Below are positions 41,731-50,108 of a DNA stretch of 64,000 nucleotides, in pieces (position 1 is the first letter of the stretch; each line of letters starts with the position of its first letter). Source of the stretch: Bacteroides ndongoniae (GTDB lineage Bacteria; Bacteroidota; Bacteroidia; Bacteroidales; Bacteroidaceae); assembly GCF_900108345.1 (NCBI RefSeq), contig NZ_FNVV01000012.1, positions 630,978-694,977 on the forward strand, written 5' to 3'. Under the pieces are notes generated by a model. The model did no database searches. It saw nothing but the letters and a program-made list of their open reading frames with translations, and was not told the DNA's origin. The position numbers were made by a program, and so were the translations under genes.

Positions 41731-42423
41731 ATGAAGGATCTGTTCTTACTAAAGTTTATTCGCATGAATAAGTTGATATCTACTGTCTTAGCTTTGTTGC
41801 TGTGTGTCTCGATTGAGGGAGTGGCGCAGTCTTTGCTTCCCGATTTTCACAAATATGCCCGTTTTGCCGGGCGCGCTACAGGATTTGTGGTTAAGACTCC
41901 AGACGGATTTGAGGTTGTGCAGCAGGGACAGGATGCCTGTTGGATACCTGAGGAGCGTAAAGCGGGCGGAGTGACACCTTTCTACAACTATATGCTGTTG
42001 TCTGACGACGAGGAATGTGTGGCCTTTTATCCGGATGTCTCGGCTTTGACCCTTGCCTGGTTGGGAGGGGCGAAGACTGAACCGGATTACATAAAGCAGG
42101 CCGTCGAGTCTGGCACAAGGGAAGGGCTGACGGTGTATGCGGCTTCCGATGCCGACCAGGAATTTGGGGCTGATTCCGTCTGGCTTTTCGAGAAAAACCT
42201 GTCCGAAGCCGTGCGTGGCAGATACGCTTATTCGGCCGAGTGGTATGCCATTAAGGACGGACGCCCCTGCCTGTTTCTGATGTGCGTACTGACCGCAGAC
42301 GGGCTGAAGCGCAAAGAGGTCTATTTCGAACGGCTTTATCGTTCGCTAGGATATAAAAGGAAGTGGACATACAGTCAGGAAGTCTTTGACCGTGAGACTT
42401 TGCGTCTGCACACGAAGAAGTAA
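41731..42423 (+). CDS. Secreted hypothetical protein
   Basis: About 230 residues; an N-terminal signal peptide MNKLISTVLALLLCVSIEGVAQ starts at the in-frame ATG 41764, which may be the true start (219 residues). The mature part (SLLPDFHKYARFAGRATGFVVKTPDGFEVVQQ, YNYMLLSDDEECVAFYPDV, LKRKEVYFERLYRSLGYKRKWTY) is a single unassigned domain. Periplasmic or outer-membrane location inferred from the signal. Convergent with the RNase H gene, 7 bp between stops. Confidence 0.7.
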   Translation: MKDLFLLKFIRMNKLISTVLALLLCVSIEGVAQSLLPDFHKYARFAGRATGFVVKTPDGFEVVQQGQDACWIPEERKAGGVTPFYNYMLLSDDEECVAFYPDVSALTLAWLGGAKTEPDYIKQAVESGTREGLTVYAASDADQEFGADSVWLFEKNLSEAVRGRYAYSAEWYAIKDGRPCLFLMCVLTADGLKRKEVYFERLYRSLGYKRKWTYSQEVFDRETLRLHTKK

Positions 42424-42430
42424 GACTGCA

Positions 42431-43078
42431 TTACCCTTTCCGCCCAAAGTCCGCCGGAATCTCGCCCCACTGCTCGGTTTCCCATTTCAGTATCGGCGTG
42501 GAGTACGTATTTTCGCGCAGCCATTTCTCGGCACGCTCTATCAGTTGGAAGAGGGCTTCGGTACGGGGCTCGCGGGGCAGCTTGGTCTTGCATTGCTTCT
42601 GCCGCACCCAGGCGATGGCGTTGCGGCTGTCGCTGTAGATGGGCATGTCTATTCCTTTCTGCTTCAGCAGGGCAAGGCCGTGGACAAGGGCAAGGAACTC
42701 GCCGATGTTGTTCGTGCCGTAGACGGGTCCGAAGTGGAACACCTGCTGGCGCGAGGCCACGTGTACGCCGCGGTACTCCATCTGTCCCGGGTTGCCGCTA
42801 CAGGCAGCGTCGACAGCGAGGCTGTTCTCTATCACCTCCGGCGGCAGTTTTCCTGTGGCTGCGGCAGCTTTTCGTGGCTGTTCTGTACCGGTGGCTTTTT
42901 GCCCGATGTAGTCGTAAGGTGAAGATGCGAAAGCCTGTTCGGCTTCCTCCATCGTGTCGAACGACTTGAACCGCGCACCCTCGTATCCGTTGGTCTGAAG
43001 CTGGCAGTCTGTCCAGTTGTCGTAGATGCCGGGTGTGACGCCTGCCCATACGACGTAGTATTTCTGTTTCTTTTTCAT
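42431..43078 (-). CDS. rnhA: Ribonuclease H with N-terminal viroplasmin domain
   Basis: 215 residues. The N-terminal ~55 residues (KKKQKYYVVWAGVTPGIYDNWTDCQLQTNGYEGARFKSFDTMEEAEQAF) form a caulimovirus-viroplasmin/HBD-type RNA-DNA hybrid-binding domain. The catalytic domain has the first Asp in AVDAACSGNPGQMEYRG, Glu in NNIGEFLALVHGLALL and Asp in PIYSDSRNAIAWVRQ. Removes RNA from RNA-DNA hybrids. A minus-strand -7 box TACCTTTG lies only 5 bp before the ATG (43083-43090), so transcripts from it would be almost leaderless; a start at 43120 is in frame but would overlap that box. Confidence 0.88.
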   Translation of the reverse strand: MKKKQKYYVVWAGVTPGIYDNWTDCQLQTNGYEGARFKSFDTMEEAEQAFASSPYDYIGQKATGTEQPRKAAAATGKLPPEVIENSLAVDAACSGNPGQMEYRGVHVASRQQVFHFGPVYGTNNIGEFLALVHGLALLKQKGIDMPIYSDSRNAIAWVRQKQCKTKLPREPRTEALFQLIERAEKWLRENTYSTPILKWETEQWGEIPADFGRKG

Positions 43079-43132
43079 GCGGCAAAGGTACAAATATTTC
43101 TTGTTTTCCCTCTTGTACATTGCAGAATTGCT

Positions 43133-43140
43133 TACCTTTG
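43133..43140 (+). promoter_or_regulatory. -7 box of aroK, upstream of a long hairpin leader
   Basis: TACCTTTG exact match; -33 not clear. Transcription would begin near 43147, so the inverted repeat at 43143-43266 would form most of the aroK leader. Confidence 0.45.
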
Positions 43141-43142
43141 TT

Positions 43143-43266
43143 AAGTTTTTGAGTTCTTGAGTTTTTAAGTTTATAAGTTTGTAACTTTGTAAGTTAATTC
43201 AGCGTGTAAACTCAACCCCCTTAAGAACTCAAGAACTTATAAACTTAAAAACTCAAAAACTCAAAA
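43143..43266. repeat. Long imperfect inverted repeat of 8-bp units before aroK
   Basis: Left arm (43143-43195): repeated units such as GAGTTCTT, GAGTTTTT, AAGTTTAT, AAGTTTGT. Right arm (43221-43266) is the complement (AAGAACTC, AAACTTAA, AAAACTCA). About 30 consecutive positions pair with a single mismatch. The right arm ends 4 bp before the aroK ATG. Confidence 0.85.
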
Positions 43267-43270
43267 TAAC

Positions 43271-43798
43271 ATGATACGTATATTCCTGACCGGCTATATG
43301 GGTGCCGGAAAGACAACCTTGGGCAAGGCTTTTGCCCGCGAGATGAATGTGCCGTTCATCGATCTGGACTGGTACATCGAGGAACGTTTCCACAAATCCA
43401 TTTCCGAACTGTTCCGCGAACGGGGCGAGAATGGGTTCCGCGAACTGGAACGCTCGATGCTGCACGAAGTAGGCGAGTTCGAGGATGTCGTCATCTCTAC
43501 TGGCGGCGGCACGCCCTGCTTCTTCGACAACATGGACTACATGAACCGTCAGGGACAGACGGTGCTGCTCGACGTTCATCCCGACATCCTGTTCCGACGC
43601 CTGCGCGTGGCCACGCAGCAACGCCCCATCCTGCAGGGCAAGACCGACGACGAACTGCGTTCGTTCATTGTCAAGGCGCTTGGCGAACGCGAGCCCTATT
43701 ACTCGAAGGCACGCTACCGTTTCAACGGCGGGCGGCTGGAAAGCCGGCGACAGATTGCCGAGTCCGTGCAACAACTGCGTAACCTGTTGGGGCTATAA
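43271..43798 (+). CDS. aroK: Shikimate kinase
   Basis: Phosphorylates shikimate in aromatic amino-acid synthesis. 175 residues: P-loop TGYMGAGKTTLGKAFA (Gly11-Thr16), shikimate-binding DLDWYIEERFHKSISELFRERGENGFRELE, and Gly-rich VVISTGGGTPCF; lid region RPILQGKTDDELRSFI; C-terminal adenine site REPYYSKARYRFNGG. Divergent from rnhA across the long inverted repeat. Start matches the family exactly. Confidence 0.97.
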   Translation: MIRIFLTGYMGAGKTTLGKAFAREMNVPFIDLDWYIEERFHKSISELFRERGENGFRELERSMLHEVGEFEDVVISTGGGTPCFFDNMDYMNRQGQTVLLDVHPDILFRRLRVATQQRPILQGKTDDELRSFIVKALGEREPYYSKARYRFNGGRLESRRQIAESVQQLRNLLGL

Positions 43799-43966
43799 TC
43801 CCTTGTAAATGTGTATTTCTGGGCAAAAGATGCAGGGGGTGTCATATTTATGCTTATTTTTGCACTTCCTAATTGATTGTAGCAGTCTCGCATTCCCTTC
43901 CGTGCGAAGAAGCAGATGCGGGCGCGTGTATTCATTAATTTAAATCTGTAAATAGAAAACAAGTCG

Positions 43967-45859
43967 ATGAGAAAATGGCGTATTGAAGATTCTGAAGAGC
44001 TGTACAACATCACCGGTTGGGGCACTTCGTACTTTGGTATCAACGAAAAGGGACATGTGGTGGTAACGCCGCGCAAGGACGGTGTGGCCGTCGATCTGAA
44101 AGAACTGGTGGACGAATTGCAGTTGCGCGACGTGACTGCTCCCATGCTGGTACGTTTTCCCGATATTCTGGACAACCGCATCGAGAAGGTGTCCTGCTGC
44201 TTCAAGAAGGCAGCCGAGGAATACGGCTACAAGGGCGAGAACTTTATCATCTATCCCATCAAGGTCAACCAGATGCGACCCGTAGTCGAGGAAATGATCA
44301 ATCACGGAAAAAAGTTCAACCTTGGACTGGAGGCCGGCTCCAAACCCGAACTGCACGCCGTGATCGGAGTCAACACCGACCCTGACTCGCTGGTAGTGTG
44401 CAACGGTTACAAGGACGAAAGCTTCATCGAACTGGCCCTGCTGGCACAGAAGATGGGCAAACGCATCTATTTAGTGGTAGAAAAGCTGAATGAACTGAAT
44501 CTGATCGCCAAGATGGCCAAACAGCTGAAGGTACGCCCCAACATCGGCATCCGCATCAAGCTGGCTTCCAGCGGAAGCGGCAAGTGGGAGGAGAGTGGCG
44601 GCGACGCCAGCAAGTTCGGCCTGACTTCGAGTGAACTGCTCGAAGCTCTCAACTTCCTCGAAGAACGCGAGATGAAGGACTGCCTGAAGCTGATACACTT
44701 CCACATCGGCAGCCAGATCACCAAGATACGCCGCATCAAGAACGCCCTGCGCGAAGCTTCGCAATTCTACGTGCAGTTGCACAAGATGGGCTTCAACATC
44801 GAGTTTGTTGACACCGGCGGCGGTATGGGCGTGGACTACGACGGTACCCGCTCTTCGAACAGCGAAAGCTCGGTCAACTACTCCATTCAGGAATATGTGA
44901 ACGACGTTGTCTCGACCTTTGTCGATGCGGCCGACAAGCACGGTTTCCCCCATCCGAACATCATCACCGAAACCGGACGCAGCCTGACGGCCCACCATTC
45001 GGTACTTATCTTCGAGGTGCTCGAAACAGCCTCCCTGCCGCAGATGGACGATGAATGGGAACCCGACGAGAATGCGCACGAATTAGTGAAAGAACTCTAC
45101 GCCATCTGGGACAACCTGAACCAACGCAGCATGCTGGAACCCTGGCACGACGCGCAGCAGATACGCGAGGAAGCACTCGACCTCTTCAGCCACGGCATTG
45201 TAGACCTGAACACCCGTGCCCAGATTGAGAAACTGTACTGGAGCATCTGTCGTGAAATCAACTCCATTGCCAGTGGCATGAAGCACTGTCCCGACGAGTT
45301 CCGCAAACTGAGCAAACTGCTGGCCGACAAGTATTTCTGCAACTTCTCCCTGTTCCAGTCATTGCCCGACTCGTGGGCCATCGACCAGATGTTCCCCATC
45401 ATGCCTATCCAGCGTCTGGACGAGAAACCCGACCGCGAAGCTACCATTCAGGACATGACGTGCGACTCGGACGGAAAGATTGCCAACTTTGTCAGCTCGC
45501 GCCCCGACGCTACAACCCTGCCGCTCCACTCGCTGCGCAACAACGAGCACTACTACCTGGCCGTCTTCCTGGTAGGAGCTTATCAGGAGATTCTGGGCGA
45601 CATGCACAATCTGTTCGGCGATACGAATGCTGTACACGTTTCTGTCAACTCCAAGGGATACACCATCGACCAGCTGATTGACGGTGAAACAGTGGCCGAA
45701 GTGTTGGACTATGTGCAGTACAATCCCAAGAAACTGGTGCGCAAGCTCGAAACCTGGGTGACACAGTCTATGAAGGAAGGCCGCATCTCGCTCGAAGAAG
45801 GCAAGGAATTCCTGGCCAACTACCGTTCGGGCCTGTACGGATATACCTATTTGGAATAA
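43967..45859 (+). CDS. speA: Biosynthetic arginine decarboxylase
   Basis: PLP enzyme converting arginine to agmatine for polyamine synthesis. 630 residues, the usual length. PLP-binding Lys99 in FIIYPIKVNQMRPVVEEM, barrel-end CLKLIHFHIGSQI, phosphate-binding EFVDTGGGMGVDYDGTRS (from about 280), and active-site regions TETGRSLTAHHSVLIFEVLE and DMTCDSDGKIANFV with the catalytic Cys/Asp. The C-terminus is VTQSMKEGRISLEEGKEFLANYRSGLYGYTYLE. About 170 bp after aroK and upstream of argB, with a hairpin in between. No antizyme or speB in the window. Confidence 0.97.
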   Translation: MRKWRIEDSEELYNITGWGTSYFGINEKGHVVVTPRKDGVAVDLKELVDELQLRDVTAPMLVRFPDILDNRIEKVSCCFKKAAEEYGYKGENFIIYPIKVNQMRPVVEEMINHGKKFNLGLEAGSKPELHAVIGVNTDPDSLVVCNGYKDESFIELALLAQKMGKRIYLVVEKLNELNLIAKMAKQLKVRPNIGIRIKLASSGSGKWEESGGDASKFGLTSSELLEALNFLEEREMKDCLKLIHFHIGSQITKIRRIKNALREASQFYVQLHKMGFNIEFVDTGGGMGVDYDGTRSSNSESSVNYSIQEYVNDVVSTFVDAADKHGFPHPNIITETGRSLTAHHSVLIFEVLETASLPQMDDEWEPDENAHELVKELYAIWDNLNQRSMLEPWHDAQQIREEALDLFSHGIVDLNTRAQIEKLYWSICREINSIASGMKHCPDEFRKLSKLLADKYFCNFSLFQSLPDSWAIDQMFPIMPIQRLDEKPDREATIQDMTCDSDGKIANFVSSRPDATTLPLHSLRNNEHYYLAVFLVGAYQEILGDMHNLFGDTNAVHVSVNSKGYTIDQLIDGETVAEVLDYVQYNPKKLVRKLETWVTQSMKEGRISLEEGKEFLANYRSGLYGYTYLE

Positions 45860-45867
45860 AAAACTTT

Positions 45868-45938
45868 TTCACCACAGAGGACACAGCGTTTCACAGAGTT
45901 TTTCCCTCTCTGTGTTCTTCTGTGTCCTTTGTGGTGAA
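45868..45938. repeat. Inverted repeat (CCACAGAGGACACAG type) between speA and argB
   Basis: Outer arms TTCACCACAGAGGACACAG (45868-45886) and its complement (45920-45938) match at 18 of 19; inner arms CACAGAG (45892-45898) and CTCTGTG (45908-45914). Built of roughly 9-bp units (ACCACAGAG, GACACAGCG). It starts 9 bp after the speA stop and ends 19 bp before argB, so it may terminate speA transcription or fold in a shared message. Confidence 0.85.
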
Positions 45939-45956
45939 TTATTTATATAAAGGAAT

Positions 45957-46733
45957 ATGAAAGAGAAACTGACACTGATCAAAGTAGGAGGAAAAATAGT
46001 AGAAGAGGAAGCCACCCTCCAGGCACTGCTGAGCGACTTTGCCGCCATCGAAGGCCGCAAGGTGCTGGTGCACGGCGGCGGACGTTCGGCAACGAAGCTG
46101 GCTGCCCGCCTTGGCATCGAAAGCCAGATGGTGAACGGGCGCCGCATCACCGATGCCGAAACACTGAAGATAGTAACCATGGTCTATGGCGGACTGGTGA
46201 ACAAGAATATCGTAGCCCGCTTGCAGGCATGCGGTGTCAATGCACTGGGACTGACAGGTGCCGACATGGACGTTATCCGTTCGGTGAAGCGCCCTGTGAA
46301 AGATGTGGACTACGGCTTTGTAGGCGATGTGGAACGGGTAGATGCAACCCTGCTGGGCGACCTCATTGCGAAGGGAGTCGTGCCGGTGATGGCACCGCTG
46401 ACTCACGACGGTTGCGGCAACATGCTCAATACCAACGCCGACACCATTGCCGGCGAGACAGCCAAGGCTCTGGCACAGCTGTTCGACGTCACGCTAGTCT
46501 ACTGCTTTGAGAAGCGCGGTGTGCTTCGCGACGAGAACGATGACGACAGTGTCATTCCCCAAATCACCCGTGCCGACTTCGAACAGCTAGTGGCCGACGG
46601 TGTGGTGCAGGGTGGTATGATTCCCAAGCTGGAGAACGCTTTCGAGGCACTCCGTGCAGGCGTGTCGCAGGTCATCATCACGCAGGCATCGGCCATTAAT
46701 ACGCCGGGCGAGGGTACCCGTATCATCCGATAA
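45957..46733 (+). CDS. argB: Acetylglutamate kinase (N-acyl-glutamate kinase)
   Basis: Second step of arginine synthesis, phosphorylating an N-acylglutamate. 258 residues: LTLIKVGGKIVEEEATLQALL with the phosphate-binding Lys/Gly, VHGGGRSATKLAARLG, ADMDVIRSVKRP region, NADTIAGETAKALAQL and GGMIPKLENAFEALRAGVSQVII. In Bacteroides the arginine pathway is known to use N-succinyl rather than N-acetyl intermediates at the transcarbamylase step, so the true substrate may be N-succinylglutamate; sequence alone does not decide. Confidence 0.95.
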   Translation: MKEKLTLIKVGGKIVEEEATLQALLSDFAAIEGRKVLVHGGGRSATKLAARLGIESQMVNGRRITDAETLKIVTMVYGGLVNKNIVARLQACGVNALGLTGADMDVIRSVKRPVKDVDYGFVGDVERVDATLLGDLIAKGVVPVMAPLTHDGCGNMLNTNADTIAGETAKALAQLFDVTLVYCFEKRGVLRDENDDDSVIPQITRADFEQLVADGVVQGGMIPKLENAFEALRAGVSQVIITQASAINTPGEGTRIIR

Positions 46734-46769
46734 TCGGGAAAAAACATATTTTTTCAGAAAAAAACAGGG

Positions 46770-46792
46770 GTCGGCTGTAACTTTCGGCCGAC
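46770..46792. other. Short GC-rich dyad before the ECF sigma gene
   Basis: GTCGGC (46770-46775) / GCCGAC (46787-46792) with an 11-nt loop that contains TAACTTTC, a near match to the -7 consensus. It could be an operator or hairpin overlapping the sigma-gene promoter. Confidence 0.35.
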
Positions 46793-46814
46793 TTAACCGT
46801 CAATGTAAATAGAG

Positions 46815-47324
46815 ATGCAAGAAATCAGTTTTCGTAATGACATTCTTCCGCTGAAAGATAAACTCTTCCGACTGGCTCTGCAGATTGTTTTCGACAGGGC
46901 CGAGGCTGAGGATGTTGTACAGGAAACGCTGATTCGGGTATGGAACAAGCGCGACGAGTGGACGCAGTTCGGGTCGATAGAGGCATATTGCCTGACAGTA
47001 GCCAGAAACCTCGCCATCGACCGCAGCGAAAAGAAAGACGCGCAAACGGTGCAACTGACACCGGAACTGGAGCAGACTCCCGACGCATCGAGCCCCTACG
47101 ACAGACTGGTGACAAAGGACCGCATGGCACTGGTGCACCGCCTGATCGGCGAACTTCCCGAAAAACAACGACAAATCATGTTGCTGAGGGATGTAGAGGG
47201 AAAAAGTTACAAGGAAATAGCAGCAGCCTTGAACCTGACCGAAGAACAAGTGAAGGTGAACCTGTTCAGGGCGCGGCAGAAGGTAAAACAAAGATTTATA
47301 GATATTGATGGTTATGGACTTTGA
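46815..47324 (+). CDS. ECF-type RNA polymerase sigma factor
   Basis: 169 residues: region 2 about 15-80 (ALQIVFDRAEAEDVVQETLIRVWNKRDEW) and region 4 about 110-160 (LPEKQRQIMLLRDVEGKSYKEIAAALNLTEEQVKVNLFRARQKVKQ). Directs polymerase to its own regulon; typical of Bacteroides sigma factors coupled to envelope signals. The last codons overlap the start of the next gene, a putative anti-sigma/membrane partner. No SusC/SusD pair is next to it, so it is not an obvious polysaccharide-locus regulator. Confidence 0.93.
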   Translation: MQEISFRNDILPLKDKLFRLALQIVFDRAEAEDVVQETLIRVWNKRDEWTQFGSIEAYCLTVARNLAIDRSEKKDAQTVQLTPELEQTPDASSPYDRLVTKDRMALVHRLIGELPEKQRQIMLLRDVEGKSYKEIAAALNLTEEQVKVNLFRARQKVKQRFIDIDGYGL

Positions 47325-47796
47325 ACATATAGAACAACTCTTGGAGCGCTATTGGAAGTGCGAAACTTCCTTAGAGGAAGAAGCGCAGCTGCGTGCCTAC
47401 TTCGCCGAAGCGGGCAACATCCCTGCACATCTGCTCCGTTACAAAGACTTGTTTGTGTACCAGCAGCTTCAGCACGATGCCCGTTTGAGCGACGATTTCG
47501 ACGAGCGCGTACTGGCACAGGTAGAAGTACCGGTAGTCAAGGCACGCCGTATGTCGCTGATGTCGCGCTTTATGCCGCTGTTCAAGGCTGCCGCCGTAGT
47601 GGCTGTAGTGCTTTCGCTGGGCAACGTGATGCAGCATTCGTTCTATGACGGTAACGGGGAAATGGCCACAGTCGACACCATCGGCAAACAGATTTCCGCT
47701 CCGTCGGTAGCTCTTTCGGAGGAGACGCCGGCAACTCACGAGCAGCAGATTCTTGACAGTCTGCAGCGGGTGGAGAAGCAGGAACTGAAGAAGTAG
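47314..47796 (+). CDS. Putative membrane anti-sigma/partner protein of the ECF sigma factor
   Basis: 160 residues from MDFEHIEQLLERYWKCETSLEEEAQLRAYFAEAG; in-frame ATG 47308 also possible. The N-terminal ~85 residues are cytoplasmic and helical, like the zinc-less anti-sigma-like domains in Bacteroides. One membrane segment follows (SRFMPLFKAAAVVAVVLSLGNVM, about 90-112), then a ~45-residue periplasmic tail. It overlaps the sigma gene by 11 bp in a different frame, implying co-translation. It could instead be a hypothetical protein of another role; the anti-sigma assignment rests on context. Confidence 0.75.
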   Translation: MDFEHIEQLLERYWKCETSLEEEAQLRAYFAEAGNIPAHLLRYKDLFVYQQLQHDARLSDDFDERVLAQVEVPVVKARRMSLMSRFMPLFKAAAVVAVVLSLGNVMQHSFYDGNGEMATVDTIGKQISAPSVALSEETPATHEQQILDSLQRVEKQELKK

Positions 47797-47937
47797 AGTT
47801 TTTAATTTGCTTTTAAAATAACATTTTCATTTGCTTTATATATATAAATAGTTAGTGTGCTTTATTAAAAACGGAAATTTAGAAGCTGTGAAGTTTCAAT
47901 TCTCTCAAAATTCTTATAGAAACTAACTAAGATAAAT

Positions 47938-47972
47938 GGGACGCCGCGTGATGCAGCGTCCCTTTTATTTTT
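47938..47972 (+). terminator. Intrinsic terminator after the sigma/anti-sigma pair
   Basis: GGGACGC (47938-47944) / GCGTCCC (47956-47962), 11-nt loop, then TTTTATTTTT. Confidence 0.75.
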
Positions 47973-47992
47973 CCCGACTGGGCAGAAACGGC

Positions 47993-48018
47993 AAAGGCTT
48001 CCTCGCGGAAGCCTTTTT
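47993..48018. terminator. Bidirectional terminator hairpin
   Basis: AAAGGCTTCC (47993-48002) / GGAAGCCTTT (48007-48016) with loop TCGC, followed by TT on the plus strand and, read on the minus strand, AAAAAGG...CCTTTG. It sits between convergent genes. Of the rest of this 396-bp gap, 48040-48190 holds only a start-less minus-strand frame (ending ELRDSTGNLWQIPE), perhaps a gene remnant. Confidence 0.7.
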
Positions 48019-48192
48019 GCCTGTATTGGGAAGGGTGCTCTTATTCGGGTATTTGCCACAGATTGCCTGTGCTGTCGCGGAGTTCCCAGTCGGATTCTCC
48101 GCATTGTGTCTGAGATATTTCTGTGCAGGTTTGTTCAGTCTGTGGCGGCAGCTGGTGCGCACCCTTCGGAAAGAGAGAATTTATATTTGCTG

Positions 48193-49053
48193 TTAGAGTT
48201 TATATATGCCTTTCTTTTCAAGATCCAGTTGCGGATTGCCTTTATAGCCGATGCCTCCGCTGCCGGCAGTGCGTGCTTTCAGGTATTCGGTGGCATGGCA
48301 GCGGATGTCGCCCGAGCCGCTGACCTGTGCCGACACGCTGCGGGCACGAAGATTGGAAACATTCAGGTCGCCCGAACCTGCCACGCTGTATTCGGCATTG
48401 TCCACGCTTCCTGCGATGGTGACGGTACCCGATCCTGCTACCGAGGCATTGGCACTGGTGGCTTGGGCATCTTTTATGGTCATGTCGCCCGATCCGGCTA
48501 CCGAAACCTCAAGTCGGTTGCAGCGCAGGGCGTTGGCATCGATGTCGCCCGATCCGGCTATGGTAATGCTACAGATGTTTTCGCAGGCGATGGTGTGGGG
48601 GCTCTTGATGTCGGCCGAACCTGCCACGCTTATTCCGAAGTCGTTGGTCTTTATTCCGTTGACCAGGTTAATGTCGGCCGAACCGGCTACGCTGATCTTG
48701 TTCAGGTCGGGCGAAGTGACACGCACTTCGAGCTTGTTATAAGATATGTTGTAGCCCTTCTTGAAGCCGATGTGCAGGGTGTTGTCCTTAACGTAGATGT
48801 CAAGCAGTTCGACGATGTTGTCCGAGGTATAGACTTCTACTTTCGGTTTGCCGGACTTCTGGGTATAAGTCACGTCGGAACTTCCGCTGACGCTTATCTT
48901 CTTGAAATTGCCGGTACGGATTTCTTTGGTCACATAGTTATTGCTACCTTTGACGCGTTTGCCGTTTCCGAAACCGTAGTTTCCGGAGAAAGAACAAGCT
49001 TGTGTGCTGATGGCCATTATGAAGACCAGAAGGATAGATGTTATTCGTTTCAT
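48193..49053 (-). CDS. GIN-domain (DUF2807) exported beta-helix protein
   Basis: 286 residues. N-terminal signal MKRITSILLVFIMAISTQACSF with Cys near 20, possibly a lipoprotein. The rest is a GIN (Putative auto-transporter adhesin, head GIN) domain: short repeating strands with SGS/AGS turns (VSGSSDV, VAGSADI, VAGSGDI, VAGSGDM) at roughly 20-residue intervals, forming a right-handed beta-helix. Located at the cell surface or periplasm; function of the family is unknown. Convergent with the sigma-factor unit. Confidence 0.9.
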   Translation of the reverse strand: MKRITSILLVFIMAISTQACSFSGNYGFGNGKRVKGSNNYVTKEIRTGNFKKISVSGSSDVTYTQKSGKPKVEVYTSDNIVELLDIYVKDNTLHIGFKKGYNISYNKLEVRVTSPDLNKISVAGSADINLVNGIKTNDFGISVAGSADIKSPHTIACENICSITIAGSGDIDANALRCNRLEVSVAGSGDMTIKDAQATSANASVAGSGTVTIAGSVDNAEYSVAGSGDLNVSNLRARSVSAQVSGSGDIRCHATEYLKARTAGSGGIGYKGNPQLDLEKKGIYKL

Positions 49054-49378
49054 ATCTTTTGTTTTTAAGTATTTCGTTTATCTGTTAGACGTAGAGCCCT
49101 GTTGAAAAGTTGCACGGTTAGCGATGTTTTTTTCAAAAAAGTTTCGTCGGTATGTGTAGGACAATTCCTGTGCCAAAAGTCTAATCGGCTGATTTGCAAC
49201 AAATATCAAGAATCATCTTCTGTTCGGAAACGGACAGTTGTCCGCTTTTGCGTACTGTCTTGCGGGTGGATTGTCCGGTGGAGACGGGATGTTTGCGGGG
49301 CGGGCGACAGAGTTTGATGGAGGTTTTGTTGGTGGTTTCGGGGAATCTTTGTTCTTTTGCCTGATTAAAAACGCTGAT
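49054..49378. other. 325-bp gap between divergent GIN-domain and metallopeptidase genes
   Basis: No gene seen. A near -7 box AATCTTTG (49344-49351) lies 28 bp before the metallopeptidase gene, and GATATTTG (minus strand, 49200-49207) far from the GIN gene. A perfect small dyad CGGACA/TGTCCG lies near 49235. No repeat of the families described elsewhere. Confidence 0.4.
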
Positions 49379-50098
49379 ATGACGAACCCTTATGTGATAG
49401 ACGACGAACAGCTGGGGCCGCTGCTGGTGCGTGCCGATGCCCGTGCACGGCGGCTGACGTTCCGCACGAAGCCCGATGGCATACACGTGACGGTGCCGCC
49501 CGGTACGCCGCTTGCCGAGGTGAAACGCGCCATCGAGCAGTTGCGTCCCCGTCTGCTGGCGGCCCGGCAGAAACTGGCGCGTCCGCTGATCGACCTGAAT
49601 TTCCGGATTGATGCCGATTACTTCCGGCTGACTTTGGTGCCCGGACGGCAGGAACGTTTCCTGTCCCGGTCCGGCGTGGGCGAGATGCAGATTGTCTGTC
49701 CGCCGGATGCCGACTTTGCCGACGAGGCTTTGCAGGCATGGCTGCGCAAGGTGATAGACGAAGCGTTGCGACGGAATGCGAAAGTGGTGCTTCCGCCGCG
49801 TTTGCAGCAGCTTGCCGCACGGAACGGGCTGACGTACAGCAGTGTGAAGATCAATTCGAGTTGCGGACGGTGGGGGAGTTGTTCGGCGCGGGGCAGCATC
49901 AACCTTTCCTTTTATCTGTTGCTCCTGCCGCGCCATCTGGTAGACTATGTGCTGCTGCACGAACTGGCTCATACGCGCGAGATGAACCACGGCCCCCGTT
50001 TCTGGGCCTTGCTGGACAGGATGACTGACGGACGGGCGCTGGCCTTGCGTCAGGAACTGCGGCAATTCCGCACGGGGCTTTGTGGCCTTGGCCGGTAG
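49379..50098 (+). CDS. YgjP-like metal-dependent hydrolase (DUF45, SprT-like)
   Basis: 239 residues from MTNPYVIDDEQLGPLLVRADARARRLTFRTKPDG. The C-terminal half carries the zinc site LLHELAHTREMNHGPRFW (HExxH about 203-207, third His in MNHGP), after the conserved KINSSCGRWGSCSARGSINLSFYLLLLP. The family (PF01863) is predicted metallopeptidase in the cytoplasm; the substrate is unknown. The open frame extends 47 codons upstream, but that part is unlike the family and has no other ATG near a promoter. Neighbour on the right is convergent, 10 bp away. Confidence 0.9.
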   Translation: MTNPYVIDDEQLGPLLVRADARARRLTFRTKPDGIHVTVPPGTPLAEVKRAIEQLRPRLLAARQKLARPLIDLNFRIDADYFRLTLVPGRQERFLSRSGVGEMQIVCPPDADFADEALQAWLRKVIDEALRRNAKVVLPPRLQQLAARNGLTYSSVKINSSCGRWGSCSARGSINLSFYLLLLPRHLVDYVLLHELAHTREMNHGPRFWALLDRMTDGRALALRQELRQFRTGLCGLGR

Positions 50099-50108
50099 GG
50101 CGGGCGGT

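Noticed and set aside
48040..48190. Minus-strand frame ending ELRDSTGNLWQIPE between terminators and the GIN-domain gene
   Set aside because: About 49 codons, no ATG, GTG or TTG start; at most a remnant of a gene.
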